From Ctena decussata (taxonomy: Eukaryota; Mollusca; Bivalvia; Lucinida; Lucinidae): DNA of 64,000 nucleotides. A program made the position numbers and the translations under genes. Shown one piece after another: positions 44,040 to 55,855 of this stretch (its first letter is position 1; every line of letters begins with the position of its first letter). The notes under the pieces are model-generated. The model was not told the DNA's origin and did no database searches. It worked only from the letters and a program-made list of their open reading frames with translations. Location: assembly GCA_963989385.1 (NCBI GenBank), contig OZ022502.1, forward strand, positions 8,524,501 through 8,588,500, given 5' to 3'.

Positions 44040-45175
44040 AATGTGCGTTAGTGCGTGCGTGCATGCGTTTGTGTGTCCATCCGGATTGGTCCGGGTCATA
44101 ACTTTTACATTTATGGATGGATTGTAAAATAATTTGGCACAACTTTTCTCCTTGATGAGTAAAAGTGCCATTTGAAACATTTGGTCAGGTAGGTCGAAGG
44201 TCAAGGTCACACTTGAAGGTCAAATGATAAGATTGTCCTTAATTAACCTTGTCCGGGCCATAACTTCTACATTGAATGGATGGATTGTAAAATAATTTGG
44301 CACAACTTTTCTCCTTGATGAGTAAAAGTGTCAATTGAAACATTTGGTCAGGTAGGTCCAAGGTCAAGGTCACACTTGAAGGTCAAATAATAAAATTGTC
44401 ATAAATTGAGCTTAAGCTTGTCCGGGCCCTAACTTCTATACTTATGGATGGATTTCAAAATTATTGGGCACAATTGTTCTCCTTGATGAGTAAAAGTGCC
44501 ATTTGAACTAATTGGTCAGGTAGGTCCAAGGTTTAGTTCACACCTGAAGGTCAAATAATATAATGGTCATAAATTGAGCTTGTCCGGGCCATAACTTCTA
44601 CACTTATGTATGTATTTCAAAATAATTGGGCACAAATGTTATCCTTGATGAGTAGAAGTGCCATTTGAAATATTTAGTCAGGTCCAAGGTCAAGGTCAGA
44701 CTTGAAGGTCAAATGATATAATGGTCATAAATTGTGAGCTTGTCCGGGACATTTCTGCTACATTTATGCATGGATTTCAAAAGAATTGGGCACAGTTGTT
44801 CCCCTTCTTAATGAGTAGAAGTGCTATTCGAAACATTTGTTCAGGTAGGTTGAAGGTCAAGGTCATTTTTGAAGGTCAAATGATACAATGGTTATAAATA
44901 GAGCTTGTCCAGACAATTTCCTCTATATTTACGGATGGATTTTAAGATAATTTAGCACAGTTGTCCTCCTTGATGAGTAGAAGTGTCTTGTGAAACATTT
45001 ACTCTGGTAGGTCCAAGGTCAAGGTCACAATAGACGGTTAAATGATGAAACTGTTGAGCATGTCCAAGCTATTAATTTTACATTTATGCATGGATTTTAA
45101 ATAATTTGGCACAATTGGTCTCTTTGATAAGTAAAAATTTCATGTGAAATATTTATTCTAGTAGGTCCAGTTTTT
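44040..45175 (+). repeat. AGGTCA minisatellite, about seven 160-bp units
   Basis: Each unit has CTTGTCCGGGCCATAACTTC, TGGATGGATT, AATAATTTGGCACAACTTTT, CTCCTTGATGAGTAAAAGTG, CATTTGGTCAGGTAGGTC and AAGGTCAAGGTCACACTTGA. Units begin near 44088, 44254, 44420, 44582, 44740, 44905 and 45060; divergence grows to the right. Confidence 0.85.
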
Positions 45176-46989
45176 TCTATACTACGTAGTACACTGTCGA
45201 GTGGTCGGAGTTAATTTAGTTTTCCATTTATTCCTCAGACAAAGTAGATCAATATATCTGCATATGGAACTTTTTATTATGATTGTAGTTAAGGTTACTA
45301 TTAATATTAGTAGAAAATGAAGTTTTGCTATGAACATATTAACACTTAAATATTACATGCATTTTTGTCAAACAAATCACATTCATCTACACTTGAAGCC
45401 AGTAAAAATGCAAGTTTCTGGTTTGGACCACGAACGGATTTATGCCAGCAATGGTCTTTTTATAAAGGAGTTTAGCTAATTAGTGTTTAACATCAACATT
45501 GGAGGTTTACTGACAATGGTCAAAGTAATAAGGATCGCATTTGCATATAAAGGGACATAACTCCTACTTTTACTTAGACAAAAGCGAAACTGACGTTTCA
45601 TGAATGTTTTCGATTAACCTTTATCTGTACGTGTTTTGGCTAAATTTCTCCATGCTTTCAATATTGATCCAAAGTCTCTGCACACACGTCGTTTAGATGT
45701 AAATTCAAGAAATACCGCCTGCGTAAATGCCGATGAAAGTTGTATCTTTACTCCGGTAGCGCTTGAAAAGGGTATGATTTTTTAGGTTAAGACTGGCACA
45801 AATCTGAAGCGTTAGGCGAGACTTCATAGGCCTTTTTCTCGAGATTGCTTCATTTGAACCCCAGCTGAAGTTTTATACGATTCTCAAAATGTGTGAAAAT
45901 TTTACAAAAATGGTTTTATGTTAAAATTGTTAAAATTGCACGTGCATAAGCAATTTTAATTTTTACGTTGTTTTTTAATTTAAGGCATCATACTGAAGAT
46001 CTTGTCACTAAAATTAGACGGAACTGTAATTTCATGAATGCTTAAAATTAAAATTTGTTGATTTTAACATTTTACCCTCAATTTTTTTCTTAGACATCTG
46101 GACCTAAGCTAAACTGTCGCAAAAACCTTGCCGGACGAAAGACAAATAGCATATAGCATTCAATATATTCCAGCCAAGTCACATTACTTTTTATCTGAAA
46201 ACATGACCAGTAAACACTTGCATTTTCAATGGTTTGAAGTATATATCATGCATTATTTGACATTGTTACCGGTTTCCAAATTTCATGAAATTCCTCTGGT
46301 ATAAAGAGTAACATATGGTCTGTTTTTTTTTAGAAAATTTCATAGATTGACACTGACTGGAACATACATAAATTTCGGGATGCTTTTCGTTTTTCAATAG
46401 TTTAAGTGTCGTTTTTAGCCATATTTTATGACTTAATGTTTAAAAAAAAGTTTTGTTTGCATGTTTGCATAAGCATAAACGGAATCAAAGATATCCATAT
46501 GGAGTTCTCTTTCTATTGTAGTTCACATTTTATGAAATTTAATAAAGATGAGGATTTAAGATTGATAAATTATAAGGCTGGTATCACAAAAAGGGGAGTA
46601 CTTCAGGGTGCTCTCCTGAGACCTTAAAGTCTTTACTGAGATAGATAAATGCACATTTGTAGTTGTAAGGTTGAAGGTAGTAAACATGCAAAGTAACAAG
46701 AAAATCCATGCGTGGGCAGATTTGGAACCCCTCCTTTGCTGTATCTCCAGCTGCTATGGATGCTATAAAATTATAATGTCAACACATAAGTGTTCGTGAC
46801 TGTCATTTTTCTGATATTCAATGATTCGGAACGCCGGTATTGCTATACACACTGTTTATTTGTATTTGCACGTGTTCGCTGCATCACACTTCCACTGAAG
46901 ATTTCGGCAACTTGCCAAATAATCTCTTGAGCTCGACAAACTGTTAAATCAAAAAAGCTTTGATTTTTGTCTATGCATAAGAAAGCCCT
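45176..46989. other. Intergenic, nothing recognised
   Basis: AT-rich. A short stretch at 46580-46620 reads KRGVLQGALLRP, faintly like the reverse-transcriptase QG motif, but is too short to call. The 5' end of the Tc1-like element must lie here; I could not locate its terminal repeat. Confidence 0.35.
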
Positions 46990-47155
46990 GTCTGTCTGAA
47001 GATCAGAGAAACAGAGAAATTGATATGCTCATGGCTGGCGTCGCCGTCAGTGCCGTTTCACGAAGCATACCTTTCAAAATCTGATGACACGCTTACTGGT
47101 GCAGCTCGCGATCGTCAACGGACAGACGGGCCTTGTGCTACGACGGTTCGTTACA
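46990..47155 (+). pseudogene. Tc1/mariner transposase pseudogene, fragment 1
   Basis: N-terminal part: MLMAGVAVSAVSRSI is the first helix-turn-helix of Tc1-like transposases, followed, frame-shifted, by a SDDTLTGAARDRQRTDGP linker and CATTVRYV. Cut at 47155 by the solo LTR, whose target duplication TTACA is 47151-47155. Confidence 0.7.
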
Positions 47156-49483
47156 TGTTACGAAATGGATCTAATCGTCCACTATGTCGTCGAGATTATT
47201 TTAATCCTTTCAATCAGTAAGGCTACAGTTTTTAGGGTAACTGTGGTAATAAAACGTTTACGGAAATTGTGACTACGTTATGCATGGGTTGTTTGTGAAT
47301 ACCTCTCGTGGACAGCGTATTGCATGATTTTAAGGTGAATACCTGCACGAGTCTTTTGATTGTAGACAGCGTGTTGCATGATTTTAATGTGAGTACCTGC
47401 ACGCTTATATTCGAGTCCCACGATTTAAATGTGAGACGCATACTATTTATACGCCTATCTTTTATTGAAAAGTTAGACGTGGCTGTTTAATTCTTATACT
47501 GAGGATGTTATATTGTTGTGTGCCCAGATTCTGAGTTTAGACCAGAACGGTAAGATTTTATTATATTTATTTTAGAATTGTTTGGCTAAGAATGAAAAAT
47601 GTGACTTCTGATTGATATGGTATGACTATATGTGTCGACTGATTTGATTTTGTTGGCAGTGATCAGGCTGCGCATATGTCGACCAATTGTGTTTATACTG
47701 ACCATGCTGCGCATGGTATTTGTATATTAGGAAGTTTTGTAAATTACGGAGATAGTTTATATCACTGATGTTGGTTGCAATGGTGTGCGTCTATTTGACG
47801 TCCAGTGACGTCAGTTGCATTCATGTTATTTATGTGACGTCAGTTGCATTCATGTTATTGCGACGTCAGCACTTTTTATATTAGTTTCACTGGTGTGCAT
47901 CTATTTGACGTCCAGTGACGTCAATTGCATTCATGTTATTCATGTGACGTCAGGTGCATTCATGTTATTCATATGAAGTCAGTTGCATCATGTTATTGCG
48001 ACGTCAGCATTTTTTATATTAGTTTCACGTTTACGTGGCCTATAGAAGTAAATTGATTTGTCATGGAACTAATTTATGTACTCGTGACGTCAATTGACGC
48101 CATAGCATGCACCGCATTAAGGTTTTTTTTCCATAAGTTATAATGGTAACATTTGGTCGTCATGCGTTTGATTTGCCTTCACTAGATGACGTCATATGGT
48201 ATAACATCATTGGCGTCATGATGTCAGATCAAACGTTATGATCCCAAATGTGTTAGAAACTCTTATTCAGTTATTATATTCTATGGCAAATGGTATTACG
48301 CTTAGTTTAAAGGAATGAATTACATATGAGAGTTAAATTTTTGGTAAATCAATTTAATGTAGATAGGTTATTGTCTAGATTACTCATGTTTTATGTGGGA
48401 TGTGTCATGGTAATACCTGTTGACGTCAGTATACTTCTCGACAATGTTTGGCGTCAGATCCTTCGACGCACATGCGTGGTAGCATCTGCGTTTCTTCATT
48501 GGCGGAAGTAGTAAGCACAATTTTGGCTTTACATCGTGAGCGCGAGTTGTGTCTAGTGACACGGCTGGCGTGTGCACGTTATGCTCGGCATTCGCCGAGG
48601 GCGTTGTATGGTATTTCCAAGACAGGCCCAAGTCTTACGTATTGTTATTATGTAGTTACAATGTATTAAGTGTAAGTTCGTTATTTTTAGGCACATCAAG
48701 TCCGGCAGTCAGCTGTTAGGAGTTAGAGCCACGTCTCACCTGGAGATTCGATTTACGTCTCCAGGTTAATACCAACCCGGGTAGAGGCAGTTACAACGCC
48801 GTTTGTGCAAGGTTCTTAAGCAGAGGCGGGAAGCACAAAATGTAGGCGGAAGTGGTTAGCTCAGTTTTGCCAGATTCTGTGATAAGATCTGAAGGTCACA
48901 TCAAGTGTGGGACAGTGTTCGTCCACTAAGGTGTGTTAATATATATAGACTGGTCCCTGGTACGATCCAGGGAGCGACCAGTATATAATCGTGCACGTGC
49001 TAGAATAAGTTGGTGTTCCTCATGATATATGGACTGGCCCATGACATGATCCAGGGAACGACGAATTGAAGTCTGCCAACATAAGGCCTTGTTTTTTGTA
49101 TGAGCTCAAACTGACGTTTTTTGTTCTTTGTGTTTTCCTTTAGTTCATGGCGCTGAGCCGAGTACGGTGTTGACGTCAGACAGTAATCTATTTGCGCATT
49201 GCACGCAAATCGATTACAGATTAGAAACAAACACCTTACTTGGGCCAGCGACATGAACTAATATGTGTTGTATATTATTGTAATTGTGACAGTTGTAAAT
49301 TGTATTGTTGTATATAGAATTTACATTATATATAAACTTCAAAACTTCTAACGTTGTTAGAGTTTCCTTGTTAGTGTAATACACTGGTAGATAACCCTTT
49401 AACCGGAAGTCACCCTCCGCCGTCCTGGCGACGCATAAGGCTCTACACACGTGTCGACCGAGTGTAAAACCTTCTGCGTAACA
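47156..49483 (+). mobile_element. Solo LTR of the same Gypsy family
   Basis: 2,328 bp, TGTTACGAAATGG..CTTCTGCGTAACA: the LTR sequence of 23377-25653 in opposite orientation, clearly more diverged than the three LTRs are from each other. It is flanked by TTACA on both sides (47151-47155 and 49484-49488). No internal region remains, so LTR-LTR recombination removed it. It keeps eight TGACGTCA sites (47816, 47835, 47916, 47945, 48085, 48187, 48421, 49171). Confidence 0.95.
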
Positions 49484-49638
49484 TTACAAGTACGTTGACG
49501 GATTTACGTCAACGTTTTCTGCCGACGACAGACAGTGGCAGGCGTAAGAATTCGTGACAGTTTGCGCAAGAATAATCATCTCATTCGTGAGCGTCGCCTT
49601 GATAAAGGCCAGATAATGACTAGACGTCACATGCTTAC
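49484..49638 (+). pseudogene. Tc1/mariner transposase pseudogene, fragment 2
   Basis: Continues fragment 1 once the solo LTR is removed: STLTDLRQRFLPTTDSGRR, then in another frame RIRDSLRKNNHLIRERRLDK and GQIMTRRHML, matching the second DNA-binding helix region (TVRNRLRE..L..R..LTRRHR) of Tc1-like transposases. At least one frameshift. Confidence 0.75.
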
Positions 49639-49919
49639 AATTAAAATCTTAAAAAGTTCCTTCAAGAGCAGAGAATACATACAGAAGTAGGAACATGGGC
49701 CAGACTACGTAGTTTCGGCTAATAAAGCCTCGTCAGTGACCCTGACAATATCTGGTGACGAAACCAGAAAAAAGCATACTGTAATTTCTTAAGTTTAATT
49801 GGACAGTCGATTCAAAGACTGATTAGTTTTAAAAGGATCCAAATAATATAAAAGACGATGATCTAGAATAATAGTCTAAATCGATCTCAAATTTTAGATT
49901 TCTAAGAATCTATCCTCTG
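49639..49919 (-). mobile_element. Hammerhead-retrozyme copy inside the Tc1 pseudogene
   Basis: Reverse complement of about 280 bp of the 381-bp repeat. It starts AATTAAAATCTTAAAAAGTT, the exact end seen at 27284, and stops at ..CTATCCTCTGA. Flanks are the two halves of the transposase, so this is an independent insertion. One intact hammerhead. Confidence 0.8.
49697..49742 (-). ncRNA. Type-I hammerhead self-cleaving ribozyme
   Basis: On the minus strand: GGGTCA-CTGACGA-GGCTTTATTAGCC-GAAA-CTACGTAG-TC-TGGCCC, the same core as at 27181-27226. Predicted cleavage between 49703 and 49702. Confidence 0.8.
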
Positions 49920-50431
49920 ACGTCGTTTCATCTGGCGGCATGCTGACTGGAACAAAGCTCTGTTCTGCGATAATTTTCGTTTTTCTCAAAGCTATGCTGA
50001 TGGCAGAATTCGGGTTTACCACCGGACAAACGAGCGATATGCTGATTGCTGCGTGCTTGGGAGGGATCGATTTGGTGGAGACAGTCTGGTGGTTTGGGTA
50101 GGATAATTGGTGGTCAGAAGACAGACTTTGTTGTCATTCGAAGCCACCAGAATGCTCGTCGTTATATCGATGACATGTATGCCATACCCTCTCTCCATAA
50201 TCAGGGCCCCGACGTTACTTTTCAGCATGATAATGCAAGGCACACACTGCTTTGATAACACGACAGTTTCTTGCTGCCCGAAATAATGTTGACGTTCTCC
50301 CTTGATCTGCCATGTCCCCTGATCTCAACCCGATTGAGCATGTTTGGGACGAATTGGGTCGGCGTGCCAGGACAAATTATCAGATCAATACATTGAAAGA
50401 TCCACAAACAGCATTGATTCAAGAATAGCAG
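49920..50431 (+). pseudogene. Tc1/mariner transposase pseudogene, fragment 3 (catalytic region)
   Basis: RRFIWRHADWNKALFCDN (first Asp, CDNFRFS), YADGRIRVYHRTNERYADCC, KTDFVVIRSHQNARRYIDDM, VTFQHDNARHT (second Asp) and, in another frame, SPDLNPIEHVWDELGRRAR (Glu). This is the DDE triad of Tc1-like transposases, with the second and third residues about 34-35 codons apart. Several frameshifts and stops make it dead. The fragment ends in the LINE target duplication ATTCAAGAATAGCAG (50417-50431). Confidence 0.85.
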
Positions 50432-51627
50432 GCCCCGTGCCAACCGGGGGGTATAAATAGTTGGATGCTTTCGCTTGTGGCAGGTGGTGAAACCCCACTA
50501 TACAAGCAATCGTCCGTTATATAGTTAATACAGTTTAATTGATCAAATTTAAATGATCAAATCTTCCGTACAAACAGATCCAACGTGCGAATTTAAATAA
50601 ATCCCATTTAGAAATTTTAGATATATTTAAGTAGGCATCAAACGCGAATTCTATCCTTTCGATCTTTACTATTTCATGATACTAACATGCTTCATTTGTT
50701 TATGTATCATTCTGTGCCCGTGGGTCGCACACGGGACGAAGATTATTACCTCATCTGTGTATAACATTTGTCTTGTGTTTGTATCACTTTTCCAAACTCG
50801 AGCACGTTGCACTTTAAAATAAGAAAGAAATTTGTCTCAACAGAAAAATAATAAACAATTTGTCTTCTGTAGCAATTGTCTGCTACGTTTTGTTTGCATA
50901 TGCCTTAAAGTTTCAAATCATTTAACAAATCTTATATGTTGCTACCTCTTCTTACCTATATAGTAACTTTGACAACTTCTTAGTCTCATTGCATATACTC
51001 CGGATATGGATCTCCTATTCCGACAACGCCAAAGACGTCTTTTCAGCAAACGGTTCTCTTTTTCCCTTTGTCTGTGGGGAATAAAATTTACAGGCCACTT
51101 TACTTCTGTAGTGGACGGGGTGAAATTCCCTGTCAAAACAGGAACCACCTGTTTGCCGTGGGTGGCATCTCGTATGCTGGAAAAAGGGATCCTGGTAGTT
51201 GAGGGAAGCCCAGGGATCTCCAGCTTTCCAACACACTACTTAGGCCCCGGCTTCAGATAGACGAGCGTTTCGGGTTAGACCCGACCCGTTTCAATCGGCT
51301 CAGTCGTGCTAAGCTCTAGAAATGCGCTTCTTGAGCCTTCACTTCCTTCTTTCTTTATACGTATCTATAATGGTACATACCGGGCTTAAAATATTCCCTT
51401 CGTTTCTTTCTATATGGGTATTTTCGATGGGCAGCGGCTGATGGGTTAATTGACGGGCATATTTTTCGGCCTTCAGCATTGGGGGTTTAAACCGAGGGAT
51501 TTGATCGTTGAGTATAATGGTTATGTAGCTTTGGCGTTGGGAATAGGAGATCCGTTCCCCTAAAACGTCCCCTTGTAGGACTCCGCGGAGGGTGAAGCGC
51601 ATAGCCAATGAATAATAAATATCAATC

Positions 51628-53010
51628 ATGGGATCCTCAAATAAGAGAAGATTTCTAATGGACTCTGATGACGACGCGGACCGGCCCTCATATTTCACAT
51701 TTCAAGGTAATGTTAGTTTCTCTAAATTTCTAGTCATTCAGTCACTTGAAGAGAAGGCGGTCACGACCCTTTCCCCTTTCGTGATTGAAAAACAAATTGA
51801 AAGTTTAATTGGGACACCTAAATCTGTGAAAAAACTAAAAAACAAGACTCTGCTAGTTGAAACATGCCGAAAAGCTCAAACGGACAATCTGTTGAAAATT
51901 TCCACCTTTTTTGGCCTTAAAGTCTCTGTCACGGAGCATACAAGCCTCGATTCATCAAAAGGCATCATCCGTGACAGGATGCTGAAAGGGGAAAAAGAAA
52001 ATGAAATCGTTGACTATCTAAGAGAACAGGGCGTGACCGCCTGCAAACGCTTTACCATCAAAAAAGATCACGAAACTGTTGAGACGAATACATTACTTCT
52101 CACGTTCAACTCCGTCACAGTACCGAAATCGTTAAAAATCTTTTACCGAGTTGTTCCGGTTGACGTGTATGTGCCAAATCCTCTGCGGTGTTTCAACTGT
52201 CAGAGGTTTGGCCATCACGAAAACAATTGCCCCGTTGATCCCGGATCTGTTTGTGCGACTTGTGGCGCGGGAGGTCATGACCACCATACCTCCGCGTGCA
52301 AAAATCCGGCCAAATGCGTTAACTGCGGCAAAGATCACGTCTCTCGATCCAGTGTATGTGAAATATGGAAAAAAGAAAAAGAAATTTTGAAAATTAAAGT
52401 CAACAAAAATGTTACATATTTGGAAGCTAGGAAATTGTATGAAAGCCAAACTCAAACATCGGATTTGGACTTCACAAAAATTGTACACTCACTGGCAAGA
52501 CCCGAAACAAAAACTACTGGTACCCAATTTTTCGAAAAAGATTTCGACATTTTACCATCCTCTAAAGTTATTTCACCATCAGTAAAACCAACATCTCAGC
52601 CAACATCTCAGCCAAGAGCAACTACAGCCCGCTCTGGCTCAGGTTCACAGCCTCGAACCGCTTCGGCGGCTCGTCCAACTAATTCTCAGTCTAGTTCTCA
52701 GTCTAATTCTCAGTCTAGTTCACAGTCTAATTCACAATCTAGTTCACAGTCTAGTTCGTCTGGTTCGCAGTCTGCTAGACAGACTAAGGAACAGCTTAAA
52801 GCGGCGGCTAAAGCGCAGAAGGAGAAGGATAAACATCGTTCTCCTTCTGGTCACGGCTCTGGCCGTCGATCACATTCTGGCGGAGGTTCGTCCTCCAATA
52901 AACCTGCCATCGGAGGTTCGTCCTCCAATAAGCTCGGCAAAGGATCTCCGGATCCTGTTAAAACGGTCAATAAATATGGCGCTTTGGAGGATGACATGGA
53001 TACTGCTTAG
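51628..53010 (+). CDS. LINE ORF1, Gag-like zinc-knuckle protein
   Basis: 460 codons from ATG, uninterrupted. The N-terminal 180 residues carry a Gag-like region with an RNA-binding fold pattern (NKTLLVETCRKAQTDNLLKI). Three zinc knuckles follow: C188-C191-H196-C201 (CFNCQRFGHHENNC), C209-C212-H217-C224 and C230-C233-H237-C244. After a charged helix comes a long low-complexity tail with Ser-Gln-Ser-Asn repeats (about 350-382) and two GGSSSNK units, basic throughout. ORF1 proteins of I-group LINEs bind the element RNA to form the ribonucleoprotein and have nucleic-acid chaperone activity. It ends 61 bp before ORF2. Confidence 0.9.
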   Translation: MGSSNKRRFLMDSDDDADRPSYFTFQGNVSFSKFLVIQSLEEKAVTTLSPFVIEKQIESLIGTPKSVKKLKNKTLLVETCRKAQTDNLLKISTFFGLKVSVTEHTSLDSSKGIIRDRMLKGEKENEIVDYLREQGVTACKRFTIKKDHETVETNTLLLTFNSVTVPKSLKIFYRVVPVDVYVPNPLRCFNCQRFGHHENNCPVDPGSVCATCGAGGHDHHTSACKNPAKCVNCGKDHVSRSSVCEIWKKEKEILKIKVNKNVTYLEARKLYESQTQTSDLDFTKIVHSLARPETKTTGTQFFEKDFDILPSSKVISPSVKPTSQPTSQPRATTARSGSGSQPRTASAARPTNSQSSSQSNSQSSSQSNSQSSSQSSSSGSQSARQTKEQLKAAAKAQKEKDKHRSPSGHGSGRRSHSGGGSSSNKPAIGGSSSNKLGKGSPDPVKTVNKYGALEDDMDTA

Positions 53011-53071
53011 GAGAAGTATATTCTCCTGATTGGTCTCCTGACACGTTTTTTTCTCTCCCATTCATTTAAAC

Positions 53072-55855
53072 ATGGATAAAAAGTCAATAATACAGTGGAA
53101 CTGTCGTGGTCTTAAAGCAAATTATAATGAATTACTAATTTTAATGTCTCTTTTATCTCCAAGTGCCATTTGTCTTCAAGAAACCTTTTTAAAGCAGTCA
53201 GATAATGTTAGTTTCAGAGATTTTAGTATGTTTAACTATATTTGTCCTGATGGTCAAAGAGCATCAGGAGGAACTTCAATTCTCGTAAAATCTAACATTC
53301 CACATAGTCAGTTTAGTCTGAATACAAACTTACAAGCAGTTGCCGTCAATGTTACTTTATCCAAAAAAGTAACGATATGCTCTATCTATATTCCGCCAAA
53401 TGATGTACTTTCTAAAAATTCCTTGGTCAATCTAGTAGACCAATTGCCGCAGCCATTTATGTTAGTTGGTGACTTCAATGGTCACAGTAAAACCTGGGGT
53501 TGTTTGAATACAAATGACAGAGGAGAAATTATTGAAGATGTAATTGCTGAAAATGATTTGTGTATACTTAATGAGAAACAGCCTACATATCTTCACCCTC
53601 CCACGGGAAATTATTTTGCCATAGATTTGTCTATTTGTCATCCTAATATATATTTAGATTTTGACTGGTCAGTTTGTGATGACCTGCATGGAAGAACTCA
53701 CTTCCCAATCAAAATTAAAGAAATTGATTCATCTGATGAAGAACAGCATTCTCGATGGAATTTGAAAAAAGCAAATTGGGAAATGTTCGTAACATCATGT
53801 CAGGAGCGGCTTAGCTCTGAAAAGTTCAAAACAGCAGAAGATATGTCTGCTTTTACATCAGCATTACATGCAATTTCGGAAGAAAGTATTCCGAAATCCT
53901 CGACAAGTTCAAAAAGGCGTAATCCATGGTTTACTAATGAATGTAAAACTGCAATCAACAAACGCAAATCGTCATTACGAAAATTTAATAAAAATCCATC
54001 TCGTGAAAATCATGTACACTCAAAAGTAACTCGTGCTAAAGCACGACGAACTATTAAAGAAGCCAAACGTTCATCTTGGCAACAATATGTCAATAAATTA
54101 AATCCAAAAACGCCAGTAAAAAAGATATGGGAAATGATACGAAAAATTAGTGGAAAAAACAAGAAATCTGAATGTGTTCATATTAAATCTTCCAACGGTA
54201 ACAAATGTTTTTCCACTGCAGAGATTTCCAATGCATTAGGCGAAAACTTTCAGAAAAATTCTTCAAGTTCAAATTACAGTCAACGATTTCAGGAACTGAA
54301 AACTGAAAAAGAATCAGAAAATTTAAATTTTCAGTCATTAAATAACGAAAAATATAATCCTCCCTTCAGCATATCAGAATTAAAGGAGTCTCTTGATAAA
54401 TGTAAAGATACGGCCGCAGGGCCGGACGATATTCACTATCAAATCCTCAAACATTTACCGCCTGATGCGTTGGAGACCTTACTTAATATGTTGAATGATA
54501 TTTGGCATACTGGAAATTTTCCAGAAGACTGGCATAAAGCAGTCATCATTCCTATTCCTAAACCGGGAAAGGATAAGACGGAAGCTACAAATTACCGACC
54601 GATAGCGTTAACAAGTTGCATATGTAAAACAATGGAGAGAATGATAAACGATAGGCTCGTTTGGTTCCTGGAGTCAAATAACTTGATTTCCAGAAATCAA
54701 GCGGGCTTTCGTAAGAATCACAGTACTGTAGATCATTTAGTTCGATTAGAAACTTTTATTCGTGATGCATTTGTGAAAAAAGAACATGTCGTCGCAATAT
54801 TTTTTGATCTGGAGAAAGCGTACGACACGACGTGGAAATATGGCATCATGAAAGATTTACATAATATTGGCCTTCGAGGCCGACTTCCAAACTTTATTTC
54901 GAATTTCTTATCTGACAGATCCTTTAATGTTAGAATAGGGTCTACATTGTCTGACACTTTTAAACAAGAACAGGGTGTTCCTCAGGGAAGTATTTTATCA
55001 CCTACTTTATTTAATATAAAAATCAATAACATTGTTAAATGTGTTAACGATACCGATTCTTCATTATATGTTGACGACTTTGGCATCTTTTACAAATCGA
55101 AAAATATGGAAAACATAGAATTCAGACTTCAAAGATGCCTGAATAAAGTAGAAACCTGGGCCACAGAAAACGGTTTTAAATTTTCTAAAACTAAAACCCA
55201 ATGTGTTCATTTCTGTCAGTTGAGGGGTTTGCACCCCGACCCAGTTCTTAACATTTATGGATCGCCAATTCCAGTTGTAAATGAGGCCAAATTCTTAGGC
55301 CTTCTGTTCGATAAGAAACTCACTTTTATTCCTCACATAAAAGCCTTGAAAGCTAAATGTTTAAAAGCTTTAGATGTTTTAAAAGTGCTCTCCAATACAA
55401 ATTGGGGAGGAGATCGTACTGTACTTCTAAACCTGTATAGATCTCTTGTGAGATCTAAACTGGATTATGGTTCAGTCGTATATGGTTCGGCACGAAAATC
55501 GTACCTTAAATGTCTTGACACCATTCATCATCAGGGGTTACGTCTTGCTCTTGGAGCATTTCGAACATCTCCCGTAGAAAGTCTTTACACAGAGTCGAAT
55601 GAACCGTCTCTATATATCAGAAGAGAGAAATTATCACTACAATATGTATCAAAACTAGCGGCAAACCCAAAGAATCCTGCTTACGATTGTGTTTTTAATC
55701 CTCGGTATGAAATATTTTATAACAACAAACCGAGATCTATTAAACCCTTGGGTTTACGTATTAAACCTGTGCTAGTAGACTCTCATATTGACATTAAAAA
55801 ACATCCAGAAATTTTCTTTACCTGTCCAAGAGCCATGGACATTAAAACCTCCTAA
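53072..55855 (+). CDS. LINE ORF2, endonuclease and reverse transcriptase
   Basis: 927 codons. Endonuclease at residues 1-225 with the catalytic set visible: QWNCRG (N10), LQETF (E37), LVGDFNGHSKTWG (D134, N136), AIDLSI (D185), GRTHFPI (H210). Basic linker 290-360. Reverse transcriptase at about 445-770: TAAGPDDIHYQIL, TNYRPIALTS, NQAGFRKNHSTVDHL, IFFDLEKAYD (D579), QGVPQGSILSPTLFNI, LYVDDFGI (YVDD at 666-669) and AKFLGLLFDKKL. The endonuclease nicks the target and the reverse transcriptase copies the element RNA from that nick. The frame leaves the RNase H frame at a run of six A (55796-55801), which adds one base; downstream codons up to 55855 are out of phase and the real protein would continue into the next entry. 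Confidence 0.9.
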   Translation: MDKKSIIQWNCRGLKANYNELLILMSLLSPSAICLQETFLKQSDNVSFRDFSMFNYICPDGQRASGGTSILVKSNIPHSQFSLNTNLQAVAVNVTLSKKVTICSIYIPPNDVLSKNSLVNLVDQLPQPFMLVGDFNGHSKTWGCLNTNDRGEIIEDVIAENDLCILNEKQPTYLHPPTGNYFAIDLSICHPNIYLDFDWSVCDDLHGRTHFPIKIKEIDSSDEEQHSRWNLKKANWEMFVTSCQERLSSEKFKTAEDMSAFTSALHAISEESIPKSSTSSKRRNPWFTNECKTAINKRKSSLRKFNKNPSRENHVHSKVTRAKARRTIKEAKRSSWQQYVNKLNPKTPVKKIWEMIRKISGKNKKSECVHIKSSNGNKCFSTAEISNALGENFQKNSSSSNYSQRFQELKTEKESENLNFQSLNNEKYNPPFSISELKESLDKCKDTAAGPDDIHYQILKHLPPDALETLLNMLNDIWHTGNFPEDWHKAVIIPIPKPGKDKTEATNYRPIALTSCICKTMERMINDRLVWFLESNNLISRNQAGFRKNHSTVDHLVRLETFIRDAFVKKEHVVAIFFDLEKAYDTTWKYGIMKDLHNIGLRGRLPNFISNFLSDRSFNVRIGSTLSDTFKQEQGVPQGSILSPTLFNIKINNIVKCVNDTDSSLYVDDFGIFYKSKNMENIEFRLQRCLNKVETWATENGFKFSKTKTQCVHFCQLRGLHPDPVLNIYGSPIPVVNEAKFLGLLFDKKLTFIPHIKALKAKCLKALDVLKVLSNTNWGGDRTVLLNLYRSLVRSKLDYGSVVYGSARKSYLKCLDTIHHQGLRLALGAFRTSPVESLYTESNEPSLYIRREKLSLQYVSKLAANPKNPAYDCVFNPRYEIFYNNKPRSIKPLGLRIKPVLVDSHIDIKKHPEIFFTCPRAMDIKTS

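Noticed and set aside
46406..46627. Possible reverse-transcriptase fragment (KRGVLQGALLRP)
   Set aside because: Only one short motif-like stretch; the rest of the frame has no retroelement character.
55794..55803. Programmed minus-one frameshift at A AAA AAC in the LINE
   Set aside because: The heptamer is present but its codon phase is wrong for a minus-one slip, and the shift needed is plus one; a plain indel in the A-run is simpler.
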